Source: Aquimarina agarilytica ZC1
GTDB lineage: Bacteria > Bacteroidota > Bacteroidia > Flavobacteriales > Flavobacteriaceae
DNA length: 43,313 bases
Direction of reading: 5' to 3'
Assembly: GCF_000255455.1 (NCBI RefSeq)
Contig: NZ_JH621247.1
Coordinates: 144,319 to 187,631 of the forward strand
The notes under the pieces: generated by a model
Told to the model about the DNA's origin: nothing
What the model saw: the letters and a program-made list of their open reading frames with translations, nothing else
The model's database searches: none
Shown here: positions 30,757-39,024 of the stretch, in pieces
Layout: each line of letters begins with the position of its first letter
Position numbering within the stretch: the stretch's first letter is position 1
Made by a program: the position numbers and the translations under genes

Positions 30757-32847
30757 ATGCAAAGTTTTAGAACCGAAATAGAGAATCCAATTGTTGAAAA
30801 GGACATTATCGAATTAGCCGATAAAATCCAGATGTTTCACAATGGAAAAATTGATGAAGAAAAGTTTCGTAGTTTACGTTTAGCACGTGGAGTATATGGG
30901 CAACGTCAGGAAGGCGTTCAAATGATTCGTATTAAATTGCCTTATGGTAAAGTACGATCAAATCAATTACGTCGTATTTGTGCCGTGTCCGATGAGTATT
31001 CTCGTGGACGTTTACATATAACTACGCGTCAAGATATTCAAATTCACTATGTGGATTTAAATCGTACACCAGAACTTTGGGCTGAGCTAGAAAAAGACGA
31101 AGTTACTTTGCGTGAAGCTTGTGGAAATGTGGTACGTAACGTTACGGCATCGGAAACAGCAGGTTTTGATGTGAATGAGCCGTTTGATGTACAGCCTTAT
31201 GCCCATGCTATATTTGAAGAATTTTTACGTAATCCTATCTGTCAAGAAATGGGACGTAAGTTCAAAGTATCTTTCTCTTCAACAGATGAAGATACAGGAT
31301 TGTCTTATTTACATGATATCGGTTTTATAGCAAAAATAGAAAATGGAGTACGTGGGTTTAAAGTAATGGTTGCTGGAGGATTAGGTTCTCAGCCACATCT
31401 TGCGGAAACCTTATATGAGTTTTTAGCAGCGGAAGAAATTATTCCTGCAATGAACGCTATTTTACGTGTGTTTGACCGTTTTGGAGAACGTAAGAGTAGA
31501 GCTAAAGCCCGAATGAAATTCTTAATGGCAAAAATTGGTTTGGATGCCTTTAAAGAATTAGTAGAAGAGCAACGTATTGCGGTTCCGTATACCTCTGTAG
31601 CTATTGATGCAGATGCGTATCCACAGCCTGTAATTGCTGAAGTTTCTGAAATTCCTTCAGTGGAAATTAAGGATCAAAAAGCATTTACACAATGGAAAGC
31701 AACTAACTTGATTCCGCAAAAGCAAGCAGGTTATATAGCTATTGGAGTAAAAGTATTGTTAGGAGATTTTTATACAGACAAAGCACGTTTATTAGCTGAC
31801 TTGGTAGATAAATATGCTGCAGGTGAAATTCGTTTGACTTTACGTCAAAACATTGTGATTCCTCATGTTAAGGAAGAATTAATTGAGGTTGTTTATGCTG
31901 AATTAGAAAAACTAGGTTTTGTTGATGCTGGATATAATAAAGCAGTAGATATTACAGCTTGTCCAGGTACAGATACCTGTAACTTAGGTATAGCTAGTAG
32001 TACGGGTATTGCCGAAGAATTAGAAAAAGTAATAGCGTCCGAATTTCCACAGTATTTGAACAATGAAGATGTGGTAATTAAGATTAGTGGATGTATGAAT
32101 GCTTGTGGTCAACACAACATGGCAAACATTGGTTTCCAAGGAATGACCATTCGTACAAAAGATAAAAAAGTAGCACCTGCATTACAAGTATTACTTGGAG
32201 GAGGTAACTTTGGAAATGGTGAAGCTCGTTTTGCCGATAAGGTAGTAAAAATACCAAGTAGACGTGGACCGGAAGCTTTACGTAGAATCTTAAATGATTT
32301 TGATGCTAATGGGAATGGTAAAAAGTTTGAGGAGTATTATGCTGAAAAAGGGGAACGTTATTTTTATGATTTCCTAACTGAATTGTCAGAAGCAGATAGT
32401 CTTCCAGCTGAATACTTTATTGATTGGGGAACTAATGAAGAGTATGTAAAAGCAATTGGTGTAGGTGAATGTGCTGGTGTAGTAATTGATTTAATTGAAA
32501 CATTATTCTTAGAAAGTGAAGAAAAAATAGCTAATGCTAAAATTTCTTTTGATAATGGAGTATATAGCGATGCTATTTATCATGCTTACAGTTCTCAAAT
32601 TAATTCTGCAAAAGCAATTTTGTTAGCCGAAAATAAAAAGACAAATACACAGGCAGATATAGTAGCTGGGTTTGATAAAGAATTTGTGGAAACAGGTGTA
32701 ATCAAATTAGAAGGTACATTTGCCGATAGTGTGTATGCGATTAATAAAAATGCGCCAACAAAAGATTTTGCAACGGATTATATCGCTGATGCAGAAGCAT
32801 TTTTAGTAGCAGTACGTAAATTTAGAGCAGCCTCACAAAACGCATAA
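30757..32847 (+). CDS. sir: ferredoxin-dependent sulfite reductase with C-terminal HEPN-like domain
   Basis: Siroheme/4Fe-4S sulfite reductase, which reduces sulfite to sulfide with six electrons. The cluster and siroheme cysteines are Cys402, Cys408, Cys446 and Cys450 (TACPGTDTC and SGCMNACGQ: Cx5C and Cx3C). The two duplicated ferredoxin-like halves are visible (for example RLHITTRQDIQIHYV and RLTLRQNIVIPHV). At 696 residues it is about 120-130 longer than plant-type or NirA enzymes. The extra C-terminus (about 575-692, with YSDAIYHAYSSQINSAKAIL) looks like a HEPN domain, but it has no R-x4-6-H nuclease motif. The extension probably has a structural or regulatory role. Confidence 0.9.
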   Translation: MQSFRTEIENPIVEKDIIELADKIQMFHNGKIDEEKFRSLRLARGVYGQRQEGVQMIRIKLPYGKVRSNQLRRICAVSDEYSRGRLHITTRQDIQIHYVDLNRTPELWAELEKDEVTLREACGNVVRNVTASETAGFDVNEPFDVQPYAHAIFEEFLRNPICQEMGRKFKVSFSSTDEDTGLSYLHDIGFIAKIENGVRGFKVMVAGGLGSQPHLAETLYEFLAAEEIIPAMNAILRVFDRFGERKSRAKARMKFLMAKIGLDAFKELVEEQRIAVPYTSVAIDADAYPQPVIAEVSEIPSVEIKDQKAFTQWKATNLIPQKQAGYIAIGVKVLLGDFYTDKARLLADLVDKYAAGEIRLTLRQNIVIPHVKEELIEVVYAELEKLGFVDAGYNKAVDITACPGTDTCNLGIASSTGIAEELEKVIASEFPQYLNNEDVVIKISGCMNACGQHNMANIGFQGMTIRTKDKKVAPALQVLLGGGNFGNGEARFADKVVKIPSRRGPEALRRILNDFDANGNGKKFEEYYAEKGERYFYDFLTELSEADSLPAEYFIDWGTNEEYVKAIGVGECAGVVIDLIETLFLESEEKIANAKISFDNGVYSDAIYHAYSSQINSAKAILLAENKKTNTQADIVAGFDKEFVETGVIKLEGTFADSVYAINKNAPTKDFATDYIADAEAFLVAVRKFRAASQNA

Positions 32848-32850
32848 GTA

Positions 32851-33624
32851 TTGAGTAACTATAACGAAAATACAAGTAAAGGGAAGTTAACCGTAGTTGG
32901 AGCAGGTCCAGGTGACGTGGAATTGATTACGTTAAAAGCCATCAAAGCATTAAAATCGGCAGATGCAGTATTATATGATGCTTTGGTAAACCCGGAGTTA
33001 TTGGATTACTGTACTAATGCAGACCTTTTATACGTAGGTAAACGTAAGGGGTGCTACGCTTTTCAACAAGAACAAATTAATGAGTTAATAGTTCAGTATG
33101 GGAAAAGTCATGGACATGTAGTACGTTTAAAAGGAGGAGACCCATTTATTTTTGGACGTGGCGCCGAGGAAATGGAATATGCAGCAAAGCAAGGAATGGA
33201 AGTGGCTATGGTACCAGGATTATCATCGTCAGTTTCGGTACCAGCAATGCAAAATATTCCAGTTACTAAACGCGGAAGTGCAGAAAGTTTTTGGGTAATC
33301 ACAGCGACAACCAAGGAGCATAAGTTATCCAAAGATGTGTTAACAGCAGCTAAGAGTAATGCTACGGTAGTGATTTTAATGGGAATGCATAAATTAGGTC
33401 AAATTACCGAAGTTTTTGCTAACGAAGGAAAATCAGAAACACCAGTAGCCATTATTCAAAATGGTACACGAGATACAGAAAAAGTTGTAGTAGCAACAAT
33501 AGCAACTATTGAAAAGGAAGTGAAAAAACAGGAATTGTCATCGCCAGCAATCATAGTTATTGGTGAAGTGGTAAATCATAGGACATCGCTTTTGGAAATG
33601 CAACAAAAGTTAAATGAAGTATAA
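32851..33624 (+). CDS. cobA: uroporphyrinogen-III C-methyltransferase
   Basis: CobA (SUMT) makes precorrin-2 from uroporphyrinogen III, the first step towards siroheme. The 257 residues show VVGAGPGDVELITLKA (15-30), the GGDPFIFGRGAEE S-adenosylmethionine site and the PGLSSSVSVPA loop. A TTG start three bases after the sir stop is the only plausible one, so translation is coupled with sir. Its product serves the siroheme of that enzyme. Confidence 0.96.
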   Translation: MSNYNENTSKGKLTVVGAGPGDVELITLKAIKALKSADAVLYDALVNPELLDYCTNADLLYVGKRKGCYAFQQEQINELIVQYGKSHGHVVRLKGGDPFIFGRGAEEMEYAAKQGMEVAMVPGLSSSVSVPAMQNIPVTKRGSAESFWVITATTKEHKLSKDVLTAAKSNATVVILMGMHKLGQITEVFANEGKSETPVAIIQNGTRDTEKVVVATIATIEKEVKKQELSSPAIIVIGEVVNHRTSLLEMQQKLNEV

Positions 33625-33629
33625 TGTGA

Positions 33630-33714
33630 GCTATTGGCTATCAGCAATAGGCTTTTAGCTTTTAATTTGTAAAAAGAAAGCCAATTGCCATGGGCTAAAG
33701 GCTAACAGCAAAAA
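33630..33714. repeat. paired heptad arrays, gap E (cobA-siroheme synthase)
   Basis: Left arm 33630-33664: GCTATTG, GCTATCA, GCAATAG, GCTTTTA, GCTTTTA. Right arm 33680-33714: GCCAATT, GCCATGG, GCTAAAG, GCTAACA, GCAAAAA, ending one base before the ATG. Both arms have exactly five units. ATTGGCT and TTTTAGC in the left arm face AGCCAAT and GCTAAAG in the right. Confidence 0.78.
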
Positions 33715-33715
33715 G

Positions 33716-34300
33716 ATGGAAAGAAATAATTTATATCCCGTTTTTCTAAAAGTAAAAAACCTTAATGTACTTATAGTAGGTGGAGGTAATGTTGCGGAAG
33801 AAAAACTACATTTCTTGACCAAGTCAAGTCCCGATGCTAAGGTGTTATTAGTAGCTCCAATGTTTAGAGAAGGGACAATTGCTTTAGCAAATAAGTTTTG
33901 TGCAACTATGGTTACCGATGTGTATCATGAAAAGTATTTGGAAGGTAGGCATATTGTAATTGCAACTACAGAAAAACCAGAAGTAAATGTACAGGTTTGG
34001 AAGGATTGTAGAGCACAAGCTAAGTTAGTAAATGTAGCAGATAACCCTCCATATTGTGATTTTTACATGGGAGGCATTGTTACAAAAGGAAATGTAAAAG
34101 TGGCTATTTCGACAAACGGAAAGTCACCAACAACGGCCAAACGTTTACGTCAATTTTTTGAGGAAGTAATTCCTGAAAATGTAGATGATTTGGTACAGAA
34201 TTTGAACGAGTACAGAAAAACCATAAAAGGTGATTTTGAAGAGAAAGTAGAAACTCTTAATGAATTCACTAAAGGATTAATAGCAAAAAAAGAAAAGTAA
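33716..34300 (+). CDS. precorrin-2 dehydrogenase / sirohydrochlorin ferrochelatase-like protein
   Basis: A 194-residue homologue of the N-terminal half of CysG (Met8/SirC/YlnF type). The NAD-binding VGGGNVAEEK is at 21-30, and the typical ADNPPYCDFYMGGIV and KVAISTNGKSPTTAKRLR segments follow. It oxidises precorrin-2 to sirohydrochlorin and may also insert iron, as no separate chelatase gene is in the operon. It lacks the dimerisation helix region of full CysG. The stop codon overlaps the next start (TAATG). Confidence 0.93.
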   Translation: MERNNLYPVFLKVKNLNVLIVGGGNVAEEKLHFLTKSSPDAKVLLVAPMFREGTIALANKFCATMVTDVYHEKYLEGRHIVIATTEKPEVNVQVWKDCRAQAKLVNVADNPPYCDFYMGGIVTKGNVKVAISTNGKSPTTAKRLRQFFEEVIPENVDDLVQNLNEYRKTIKGDFEEKVETLNEFTKGLIAKKEK

Positions 34301-35355
34301 TGATAAAAACTGATATTCTTATTATCGGAGCAGGGCCAACAGGATTGTTTTGTGTTTTTGAAGCAGGTTTATTAAAATTAAAAACGCACCTTATTGATGC
34401 TTTACCACAACCAGGTGGACAGTGTTCAGAAATATATCCAAAAAAACCTATTTATGATATTCCTGGCTTTCCAGAAGTATTGGCAGGGGATTTGGTAGAT
34501 AACCTAATGGAGCAGATTAAGCCTTTTGAGCCTGGATTTACTTTAGGAGATCGTGCCGAAACTATTGAAACTTTAGATGATGGTACGTTTGTAGTTACTA
34601 CAAAGCGTGGTGTAAAACACAATGCTCCTGTAGTTGCTATTGCAGGTGGGTTAGGTTCTTTTGAGCCACGTAAACCACCTATCCCAGGAATTGAAGGATT
34701 TGAAGATAAAGGCGTTTCTTATATTATACGTGATCCAGAGGTATACCGTGATAAAAAAGTAGTTATTGCTGGAGGTGGAGATTCTGCTTTAGACTGGTCT
34801 ATATTTTTAGCTGATGTTGCAGCTGAGGTAACTTTAGTACACCGTAGAAAAGAATTTCGTGGAGCTTTAGATTCTGTTGAAAAAGTAGAAGAGCTTTCAA
34901 AAGCAGGAAAGATTAATTTGATTACTGATGCCGAAGTAAAAGAACTTTTTGGTGAAGGAGAATTATCTGGTGTGGGGATAAAGCACAAAGAAAAGGGAGA
35001 TATTAAATTAGAGGTAGATAATTTTATACCACTATTTGGATTATCTCCAAAATTAGGACCAATAGGTAACTGGGGGTTAGAGATAGAGAAGAATGCTATT
35101 AAAGTGGATAATTCATACGATTATCAAACTAATATTCCTGGAATTTATGCAATTGGAGATGTAAATACGTATAAAGGAAAATTAAAATTAATTCTTTCTG
35201 GTTTTCACGAAGCTGCAATTATGTGTCAGAGTGCTTATCAAAGAATATTTCCAGATAAAAAATATGTAATGAAGTATACCACTGTTGGTGGAGTTACAGG
35301 TTTTGATGGAAGTAAGAAAGAAGCGAAAAAAGAAGTAGTAAAAGCTATTGGATAA
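34300..35355 (+). CDS. ferredoxin-NADP reductase, YumC/TrxB-like type
   Basis: A 351-residue FAD/NAD(P) oxidoreductase built like thioredoxin reductase: FAD motif GAGPTG (10-15), NADP motif GGGDSA (158-163), and the C-terminal GDV near AIGDVNTYKGK. The TrxB CxxC active site is absent, as in YumC-type ferredoxin-NADP reductases. With the 2Fe-2S ferredoxin encoded next, it most likely passes electrons from NADPH to the sulfite reductase. Translation is coupled to the preceding gene by a one-base overlap. Confidence 0.9.
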   Translation: MIKTDILIIGAGPTGLFCVFEAGLLKLKTHLIDALPQPGGQCSEIYPKKPIYDIPGFPEVLAGDLVDNLMEQIKPFEPGFTLGDRAETIETLDDGTFVVTTKRGVKHNAPVVAIAGGLGSFEPRKPPIPGIEGFEDKGVSYIIRDPEVYRDKKVVIAGGGDSALDWSIFLADVAAEVTLVHRRKEFRGALDSVEKVEELSKAGKINLITDAEVKELFGEGELSGVGIKHKEKGDIKLEVDNFIPLFGLSPKLGPIGNWGLEIEKNAIKVDNSYDYQTNIPGIYAIGDVNTYKGKLKLILSGFHEAAIMCQSAYQRIFPDKKYVMKYTTVGGVTGFDGSKKEAKKEVVKAIG

Positions 35356-35360
35356 TTTTT

Positions 35361-35503
35361 GTTGTCAGTTTGTAGTTGTCAGTTGTTAGTTTAATAATTG
35401 GGAAACTTCACAAACTTGACTTTAATTAAAATATAAATATTTAGTTGTTTTCATTTTAGGTGTATAAGACCTAACAACTAACAACTAACAACTAACAACT
35501 AGT
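35361..35503. repeat. paired heptad arrays, gap F (reductase-ferredoxin)
   Basis: Left arm 35361-35395, five bases after the stop: GTTGTCA, GTTTGTA, GTTGTCA, GTTGTTA, GTTTAAT. Right arm 35471-35503: four perfect CTAACAA units plus a partial one reaching the ferredoxin ATG. AGTTGTTAGTT (35381-35391) can pair perfectly with AACTAACAACT in several registers of the right arm. Confidence 0.85.
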
Positions 35504-35821
35504 ATGTCAGACGTTACAATAAAAATCACAGACCGTGAAGGTAAAGTACACGAAGTACAAGCACCTACCGATATGGCAATGAACTTAATGGAGGTTTGTA
35601 AAGCTTATGAATTACCTGTTGAGGGTACGTGTGGAGGAATGGCTATGTGTGCATCTTGTCAATGTTATGTAACTTCCGATACTCCGTTACCAGAAATGGG
35701 TTATGATGAGGATATGATGCTAGCAGAAGCTTTTCATGTAGAAGATAATTCACGTTTAGGATGTCAAATTCCAATTACTCCTGAATTGGATGGGTTAGAG
35801 GTAACTTTAGCACCCGAATAA
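35504..35821 (+). CDS. 2Fe-2S ferredoxin
   Basis: A 105-residue adrenodoxin-like ferredoxin. The ligands are Cys43, Cys49, Cys52 and Cys87 (GTCGGMAMCASC and LGCQI). The acidic surface after residue 60 suits docking to a reductase and to sulfite reductase. It is the last gene of the operon and presumably the electron carrier between the reductase and Sir. Closed by a clear terminator. Confidence 0.94.
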   Translation: MSDVTIKITDREGKVHEVQAPTDMAMNLMEVCKAYELPVEGTCGGMAMCASCQCYVTSDTPLPEMGYDEDMMLAEAFHVEDNSRLGCQIPITPELDGLEVTLAPE

Positions 35822-35844
35822 ATTACATGAATAATAATAATTGT

Positions 35845-35871
35845 AAAACCGCCTTTTAGGGCGGTTTTTTT
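35845..35871 (+). terminator. terminator of the sulfate assimilation operon
   Basis: AAACCGCC and GGGCGGTTT form a GC-rich stem followed by a T run. It is the only terminator from 27189 to here. Confidence 0.92.
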
Positions 35872-36023
35872 ATATGATATGTTTTAAAATAGTGTCAAAG
35901 GCATAATGAAGAGCCTTGATGTTACTTAAATGTTAATAAAACTAATTTTTTATGGTTAAATTGCATATTCAATAGACTTTCGCTGGAAGTAGTATAACTT
36001 CTTCTCTAAGAATTGAAAAATAC

Positions 36024-37376
36024 ATGAAACAAAAAAAAATTGCCATAGTAGGAAGTGGTCTTGTAGGCTCATTATTAGCTATTTATTTAAGGAAAAGAAA
36101 TTATCAGATTACTGTTTTTGATCGTAGACCCGATATACGAAAGATAAAGTTTAGTGGGCGTTCTATTAATTTAGCGATGTCTGTTCGCGGTTGGAATGCT
36201 TTGGAGGCTATAGGGATTAAAGAAGAGGTTGAAGGATTAGGAATACCCATGTATCATCGATATATCCATGTGAATACCAAAGATGATTATACGCAAAAAT
36301 ATGGAAAAGATGGAGAGGCAATTTACTCTATATCTCGTGGAGTATTGAATCGTAAAATGATTGATTTAGCGGAAAAGGAAGGTGTAGTATTTAAATTTGA
36401 AGAAAAAGTATGGGATGTAAATTTGCCCGAAGCTAAATTGTATACAGGTGAAACTGAAAAAGGAAAGTGGGAAGAACATGAATTTGATTTAATTTTTGGA
36501 TGTGATGGTGCTTTTTCACGTATACGTCATAAAATGCAGCGTCGAAGTAGATTTAATTATTCGCAAGATTTTTTAAATACAGGCTATAAAGAATTATCGA
36601 TTCCTGCAGATGCTAATGGAAAACATGTTATAGATAAAAATGCGTTACATATTTGGCCTAGAGGTAAATTTATGCTTATCGCTTTACCAAATTTAGATGG
36701 AAGTTTTACTTGTACACTATTTATGCCTCATGAAGGCGAAAATTCATTTGAAAGTTTAACTACCCCACAAGAAGTTCGAGTATTTTGGCAAACCTATTTT
36801 CCAGATACGTTACAAATTATGCCAACATTGTTAGAGGATTATATGAGTAATCCAACAAGTGCCTTGGTAACTATGAAATGTTACCCTTGGACCTATTGGA
36901 ACAAAGTAGCTTTGGTGGGTGATTCTGCTCATGCTGTTGTGCCGTTTTATGGTCAAGGAATGAATGCAGGTTTTGAAGATGTATTTGAGTTGGATCAGAT
37001 TATTGAAAGATTAGGAGATACAGATTGGCAAAACATTTTTGAGACCTATCAGGAACAACGTAAACCTAATGCAGATGCTATTGCGGAGCTTTCGTATCGT
37101 AATTTTATGGAAATGAGTCAAAAAACAGCTGATCCAAACTTTATACTACGTAAAAAAATAGAAAAGAAATTTTCGGAACACTATCCTGAGTTATGGCAGC
37201 CTTTATATTCGCGTGTGACCTTTTCAAATCGCCCTTATTCTGAAGCGATTAGTTATGGTGAAGTACAAGCAGAAATAATGGATCAGGTGATGCAAATGGA
37301 AAACATCAAACAAGATTGGGATACTGATGTTGTTATGGAGTTTATTAAAGAGAAATCCTCAAAAAGCATGATTTAA
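36024..37376 (+). CDS. kmo: kynurenine 3-monooxygenase
   Basis: A 450-residue flavin hydroxylase that converts kynurenine to 3-hydroxykynurenine. FAD motif GSGLVGS is at 10-16, the FAD-ribityl GDSAHAVVPFYGQGMNAGFED begins at 299, and FSGRSINLAMSVRGW near 45 is typical of Kmo. In Flavobacteria it belongs to tryptophan breakdown or to quinolinate/NAD synthesis. No other kynurenine-pathway gene is beside it. The C-terminal membrane helix of eukaryotic Kmo is lacking, as in Pseudomonas. Confidence 0.93.
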   Translation: MKQKKIAIVGSGLVGSLLAIYLRKRNYQITVFDRRPDIRKIKFSGRSINLAMSVRGWNALEAIGIKEEVEGLGIPMYHRYIHVNTKDDYTQKYGKDGEAIYSISRGVLNRKMIDLAEKEGVVFKFEEKVWDVNLPEAKLYTGETEKGKWEEHEFDLIFGCDGAFSRIRHKMQRRSRFNYSQDFLNTGYKELSIPADANGKHVIDKNALHIWPRGKFMLIALPNLDGSFTCTLFMPHEGENSFESLTTPQEVRVFWQTYFPDTLQIMPTLLEDYMSNPTSALVTMKCYPWTYWNKVALVGDSAHAVVPFYGQGMNAGFEDVFELDQIIERLGDTDWQNIFETYQEQRKPNADAIAELSYRNFMEMSQKTADPNFILRKKIEKKFSEHYPELWQPLYSRVTFSNRPYSEAISYGEVQAEIMDQVMQMENIKQDWDTDVVMEFIKEKSSKSMI

Positions 37377-37414
37377 AAAATGATTTTTTTTAAATAGATA
37401 AAGCTCATATCATT

Positions 37415-37855
37415 ATGGAAACTCATTTTGTAAGTATTGGTTCATCATTATACAAGGAAGCTTGTCAACTGAGAAAAGAATTGTTTTTTAAAGACTTGGA
37501 AAATGCAGAACTTTTGTTAAATGATAACTATGAAAAAAATAGTATGCATTTAGTAATAGAAAGTAAAGGTGCTGTCATTGGTACTGGAAGACTTACAATA
37601 ACCGATAATAATACTATTGGAATCATTTCTCAGATGGCTATTGATCCAGATTTTCAACGACTAGGCTTGGGGAAATTTATTTTACAATCTTTGTTAAAAA
37701 GAGGCAGGGAATTAAATGTAAATAGGATAACGCTAAATGCAAGACTGACGGCTATAACGTTTTATGCTAAAAATGAGTTTATTCCTATAGGGGAGGTTTT
37801 TGCATCGACAAAAACAGGAGTACTCCATCAACAGATGGAATTACAGTTAGGTTAA
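37415..37855 (+). CDS. GNAT family N-acetyltransferase
   Basis: A 146-residue GNAT acetyltransferase. The acetyl-CoA loop QRLGLGK (Q/R-x-x-G-x-G/A) follows the MAIDPDF strand near residue 70, and a typical C-terminal LNARLTAITFYAKNEFIPIGE completes the fold. The acceptor cannot be predicted. It lies 38 bases after kmo and may be read with it. Confidence 0.9.
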   Translation: METHFVSIGSSLYKEACQLRKELFFKDLENAELLLNDNYEKNSMHLVIESKGAVIGTGRLTITDNNTIGIISQMAIDPDFQRLGLGKFILQSLLKRGRELNVNRITLNARLTAITFYAKNEFIPIGEVFASTKTGVLHQQMELQLG

Positions 37856-37904
37856 TTTCTGATTTAAAAAAAAAGTTACCTAAGAATAAAAAGTAAATCA
37901 ACTA

Positions 37905-38270
37905 TTAGGGGTTAATTTCTTTTGTGTATTCATAAACAAAAGCATCTACAATATTACCTTTTGTAAAAACCTTGGTAGTTGTTCTGATGAATAAGCTCTC
38001 TTCTGGTTTTTTTGGAAAAAAACCTTCGTAAAAATCAAGTTCAGAAAGTACGAAAGTGTTATTTGATGTGATTTTTAATAATTCACCATAAGTTTTGTAA
38101 GTCTTATTACTATCAAGCTTTATTCCTGGGAATTCTCCTAAATGATATTTTTTAGCATAAATATAACCTTTAGCTATTTTTGTCGAATTTTTTTTGAGCA
38201 ATTGAGCAAAGGGATTTTTGTGTTTGTTTAAGAGTGTACCGTAAACAAACAAGAAAATTTCGTTATTCAT
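37905..38270 (-). CDS. gamma-glutamylcyclotransferase family protein
   Basis: A 121-residue protein of the GGCT/AIG2-like fold. The defining VYGTLL loop is at residues 9-14 and a candidate catalytic glutamate lies in SELDFYEGF (about 76-84). It may cleave gamma-glutamyl peptides or amines with formation of 5-oxoproline. Its start overlaps the end of msrA by eight bases, so the genes are co-translated; a link to glutathione-like or oxidative stress metabolism is inference. Confidence 0.85.
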   Translation of the reverse strand: MNNEIFLFVYGTLLNKHKNPFAQLLKKNSTKIAKGYIYAKKYHLGEFPGIKLDSNKTYKTYGELLKITSNNTFVLSELDFYEGFFPKKPEESLFIRTTTKVFTKGNIVDAFVYEYTKEINP

Positions 38271-38907
38271 TTTTTAACAATTCAGGGAATTTAGCTTTAA
38301 AACGATTTAAACGAGGAATTGAAACTCTAACAATATATGGATATTCAGGATTGCGCTTTTCATAATCCTGATGATATGCTTCGGCTTTATAAAATTTTTC
38401 AAAAGGAATAATTTCTGTTCTTACTTTTTTTGAAATGGTATTCTGCACTTCTTTTCTGGCTTCCACAGCAATTAGTCGTTCATTTTCATTTTGAAAGAAA
38501 ATAATAGAACGATAAGCAGATCCAAAGTCAGGTGCTTGACCATATGTTGTTGGATTTTGTGAGCCGTAATAAACTTTTACAAGTGTTTTGAAGTTAATGA
38601 TTTTAGGGTCATATTGTACTTCTATAGTTTCAGCATGTCCAGAATTCCCAGAACCAACTTGTTTGTACGTTGGGTTATCAGTAATACCTCCAGAATAGCC
38701 CGAAACAACTTCTTGTACTCCTTTTACACTTTCAAAAATAGCTTCAACACACCAAAAACACCCACTAGCAAAATAGGCGTTTTGCAAACCGTCATTACGT
38801 TGAGTTTGTATGGGTTCCGAGTTAATTTTAGAAATAGGATTTTTTGGATTATTAATACAGGCATTAATGCCCAAAATAAAAAGGGATAAAATAACTAATG
38901 ATTTCAT
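38263..38907 (-). CDS. msrA: peptide-methionine (S)-S-oxide reductase MsrA, lipoprotein
   Basis: MsrA reduces methionine S-sulfoxide in proteins. The GCFWCVEA active site (catalytic first Cys, a CxxC form) and the later GHAETIEVQYDP and YHQDY motifs are intact. The N-terminus MKSLVILSLFILGINAC is a lipoprotein signal with Cys17, so this 214-residue enzyme is anchored in an envelope membrane and probably repairs periplasmic proteins. No C-terminal resolving cysteine is present. Confidence 0.95.
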   Translation of the reverse strand: MKSLVILSLFILGINACINNPKNPISKINSEPIQTQRNDGLQNAYFASGCFWCVEAIFESVKGVQEVVSGYSGGITDNPTYKQVGSGNSGHAETIEVQYDPKIINFKTLVKVYYGSQNPTTYGQAPDFGSAYRSIIFFQNENERLIAVEARKEVQNTISKKVRTEIIPFEKFYKAEAYHQDYEKRNPEYPYIVRVSIPRLNRFKAKFPELLKNE

Positions 38908-38969
38908 GACTGTAGGTTTTATATAAGTAATAGTCTACATTGGGGAGTAGACCTTTCTATTAAAGATAC

Positions 38970-39003
38970 AAAAAAGCCCTCAACTATAAAAATAGTGAGG
39001 GCT
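38970..39003 (-). terminator. rho terminator
   Basis: AGCCCTCA and TGAGGGCT with CTAT/ATAG extension form a stem; read leftward it is followed by a T run. It lies between the rho stop and the msrA promoter region. Confidence 0.85.
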
Positions 39004-39024
39004 ACTTGTTGTTAAAAGAAGGTT

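Noticed and set aside
35361..35503. Heptad arrays considered as a CRISPR array
   Set aside because: The units are only 7 bases, tandem without spacers, degenerate, and lie directly before start codons; no cas genes are present.
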